From JBBRHH01 sp038222915 (GTDB lineage Bacteria > Planctomycetota > Phycisphaerae > Tepidisphaerales > Tepidisphaeraceae), in the NCBI GenBank assembly GCA_038222915.1, contig JBBRHH010000295.1, positions 1-7,474 on the forward strand: DNA of 7,474 nt. The letters run 5' to 3'. The notes beneath the pieces were generated by a model. That model saw only the letters and a list, made by a program, of their open reading frames with translations, did not search any database and was not told the origin of the DNA. Made by a program: the position numbers and the translations under genes. Positions 6,401 through 7,474 of this stretch are shown piece after piece (the first letter of the stretch is position 1; the number at the start of each line of letters is the position of its first letter).

Positions 6401-7474
6401 GCGAAAAACGCCGCTGTTGGAGATGACTCCGGCGCCGCTGAAGGCGCGGTCGTTCTGGACATTGAAACTTCCCGCGTTGTTATAAGCAACGCTGTTGGAC
6501 AAGACAAAGTTTCCGTCGCGAACGTCGCCATTCCCATAGTCATTCCAGAACGTAGGCGTCCCGGCCACGGTGCTCGTGTTCTGCGAAACGGCCTGCGCCC
6601 CGGTCAGATAGCTCGCGCCGACAATGTTGATCGAGCTGGAAAGCGCCGGACTCGAATTTCCATCAACCACCAGGTCATGCACGTTCAAAACCGCGGCCGA
6701 CCCATTGGTGTTCTTCACCGCCAGCACCGTATTAGCCCCCACCTCCACCGAACCCCAGGTCAGCGCAGCGGCCGCGGAGCTCAGCACCAACTGCTGAGCG
6801 CCCGTGGCGGTCAGATGCAGGTTCGCGCCGTCAACGACGTTCGTGCCGGCGGTTGACGCAAAGTTAAAATCGCCGCCCGTCACGTAAAGGTTGTCCCCCG
6901 GCGAAAGCTGTAACGAAGCGCCTGCGTCCACCGTCAGGCCATTGGCGAACGTAATCGTGTTCGCGTCGTCGTCGCTCGTGATCGTGCCGGGCAGATCGAC
7001 CGGGTTCAGGAAATTAATGCTCGATTGGTGGTGGAGCAGAACGAGCCCGGCGTTGGTGATCGGCGTGCTGGTTCCGTCGCCGACGATGACATCGGCGTTG
7101 CGAATCGACAGCGTGCCCGTCGATGCCACACTGAGCAGCCCGGCCGAGATCGGCGCGCCGTCAGTCGTCAGCGTGCCGCCGATGCTCAGCGTGTGGTCAA
7201 CCGTCAGCCTTTGCCCCGCGCCAAGAACCACATTACCGCCGAGCGGTCCGGTGCCATCGACGGCTAGCCCTTGTGAACCGGTAAGGCGCAGCGCGCCGCC
7301 ATCCCAATGAAAGTTCGCGGGAGTGTCATCGGTGAAGAGCGAAGCAGCCGTCAGGCTTCCGTTGTGGAGATAGATGCCGGCTCCAGGTTCGTTATAAACC
7401 GCGAGCGCCCCCTGGATGGCGACAGCGCCCGTCCCATCAATGATCAGTTTCCCCGCGCCTCCTGCGCCAAGGTT
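3500..7474 (-). CDS. Giant PEP-CTERM beta-repeat (autotransporter-repeat-like) surface protein, N-terminus outside window
   Basis: The frame is open from the right edge (7474) to TGA at 3500-3502, giving 1324 visible residues. A GTG at 7231 is not the start, because coding sequence of the same character (KLIIDGTGAVAIQGAL, FHWDGGALRLTG) continues upstream of it. Any signal peptide lies outside the window. The protein is rich in Gly, Thr, Ser, Asn, Val and Ala, and no Cys is seen, as expected for a secreted beta-solenoid. Reading from the N-terminus: strand repeats; a GVISNSGVFRKQASGGTT block with FNNSGTVDARSGILQF (about 6300-6500); tandem GTFTQ/GTYTIDGG repeats (about 4835-5752); a weaker repeat group (about 4375-4590); the linker LSPGNSPG (3866-3889); a closing domain with DLIQVSGVTMVGGTL and VGDTYEFL; then VPEPGS (3557-3574), MMLMGGPLLLMG and RRRRR. 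The C-terminus marks it as an exosortase substrate. No enzymatic domain is seen. Adhesion or a matrix scaffold is the likely role, by inference. No Gram-negative autotransporter barrel is present. Confidence 0.93.
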   Translation of the reverse strand, partial: NLGAGGAGKLIIDGTGAVAIQGALAVYNEPGAGIYLHNGSLTAASLFTDDTPANFHWDGGALRLTGSQGLAVDGTGPLGGNVVLGAGQRLTVDHTLSIGGTLTTDGAPISAGLLSVASTGTLSIRNADVIVGDGTSTPITNAGLVLLHHQSSINFLNPVDLPGTITSDDDANTITFANGLTVDAGASLQLSPGDNLYVTGGDFNFASTAGTNVVDGANLHLTATGAQQLVLSSAAAALTWGSVEVGANTVLAVKNTNGSAAVLNVHDLVVDGNSSPALSSSINIVGASYLTGAQAVSQNTSTVAGTPTFWNDYGNGDVRDGNFVLSNSVAYNNAGSFNVQNDRAFSGAGVISNSGVFRKQASGGTTAVNVQFNNSGTVDARSGILQFNADGVDSYPVYSAVAGATIDFHAGNRTNVDFSSAVFTGSGGTISLTGGNYSTYALNVAQEVGTSVNVNVLAGTLSASGVHLGSLLGGLATLNVSGTGNVTANNVSVGNGAVNQSGGVINSGALFIDTYPALAQTSVFSGGTTTLGTASALGAGLLLGNTPLTEGNIKITGSASVESVGQEFIGFTGGGSVVQDGGTHKSDAALTIASQAGSTGSYTISGGRLDAYAAGMVIGANGTGTFTQSNAGSTVAVHGDLHLGIAAGSHGSYTLNDGSLIVDGSEYVAQAFTTDATGTGTFTQHGGSHTVNNQLQVGQQASGTGTYTIDGGGLTVLNGLTVGPSGTFNHNAGSVQLNGDLSSSGGYADLQVAGTYNLNSTNPASPTLLHINHFEYVYNNSATPAVFHQTGGTHNIDGFLITGRYAGSTGDYVLDGGSVSALNVYVGGDANSAGGTSTFTVNGGTMNVGKDPVSGNFTGDVHVWQGGTLTVNGGVLNLGTFRNDGTINDNAGVLNISGDVINNGVINQVPGTQFNWGGTFTGNGVIQVAGNSTIAAGTQINGNTAVTVQGLSKLTSPGGISIGSLAGSVASLAVSDNSSVDVAGVLGIGNTGVLTAGAGSGSLTVADGSLHAHQIILGSTTGGSGTATIASHGFAKAGGFTSNDLTVDGGTVQVVHEDAQVGDELVIVDSIVGGYLRNGAVNVYAGLVTSPNIKIGITPGFTGTYNQTGGTVSTDHFLAANGAGSVTHFSGGVLDTGGSVVATGLPFVVGEGETAEATLNLVGGTHSFADGLELTATGKLSGIGSIIGNVTSVGMLSPGNSPGSFDITGDLSTMGTTAIDLGGENMGDSDLIQVSGVTMVGGTLAINVLPSLDVQVGDTYEFLTSGGGLSGAFDNVTDSSPYVSFGVQYLSGGIQLTVTAVPEPGSLMMLMGGPLLLMGRRRRR
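4835..5752 (-). repeat. Degenerate tandem protein repeats inside the giant PEP-CTERM gene
   Basis: About six units of roughly 35-55 residues share the pattern TFTQxGGxHxV..LxVG..AGSTGxYTIDGGxL. Unit beginnings in protein order are VVQDGGTHKS, TFTQSNAGSTV, TFTQHGGSHTV, TFNHNAGSVQL, VFHQTGGTHNI and TFTVNGGTMNV. The repeats are clear at protein level but diverged at DNA level, so they are old rather than recently amplified. They match the style of autotransporter-associated beta-strand repeats and probably stack as solenoid turns. Confidence 0.75.

Noticed and set aside
7229..7231. GTG at 7231 as the true start of the giant gene.
   Set aside because: The same frame is open to the window edge and encodes the same kind of beta-repeat sequence (for example FHWDGGALRLTG and GLAVDGTG), and there is no signal peptide after the GTG. 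The gene is simply cut by the window.

Overview
The window looks like a GC-rich chromosome segment from a Planctomycetota-type bacterium (Phycisphaerae or Pirellulales-like), with Verrucomicrobiota the main alternative. This rests on two proteins with a PEP-CTERM anchor (VPEPGS, hydrophobic segment, Arg cluster), a Cys-type S1 sulfatase, and a very large Gly/Asn/Thr/Ser-rich beta-repeat protein that closes with LSPGNSPG and PEP-CTERM. That combination is common in those phyla. There is no rRNA or housekeeping gene to fix the taxonomy.

Layout, left to right: (1) the last 20 codons of an unidentified + strand gene, ending at 64; (2) a 210-aa secreted PEP-CTERM protein on the - strand (146-778), with a clear sigma70-like promoter, a 5'UTR hairpin and a strong Shine-Dalgarno site; (3) a small single-pass membrane-anchored protein of unknown function on the - strand (928-1467); (4) divergent from it, an exported arylsulfatase-family enzyme on the + strand (about 1548-3284), whose complete signal peptide is encoded upstream of the first ATG/GTG/TTG codon; (5) a 215-bp convergent intergenic region with two copies of an 18-bp repeat, a hairpin and a perfect 8-bp-arm palindrome; (6) the C-terminal 1324 residues or more of a giant cysteine-free PEP-CTERM beta-repeat protein on the - strand (3500 to beyond 7474), whose 5' end lies outside the window.

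No operon is evident, because neighbouring genes are divergent, convergent or separated by about 150 bp. The shared theme is the cell envelope or exterior. The sulfatase is predicted to remove sulfate esters, perhaps from algal or other polysaccharides, outside the cytoplasm. The two PEP-CTERM proteins are predicted exosortase substrates that end up at the surface or in an extracellular matrix. A functional link between them is only an inference from position. No exosortase, sulfatase-maturing enzyme, susCD-like pair, mobile element, tRNA or CRISPR array is visible.

I see no convincing new multi-gene system. The items most worth a second look are the sulfatase start, the palindromic repeat cluster, the promoter and leader of the small PEP-CTERM gene, and a strand-composition domain that ignores gene direction.
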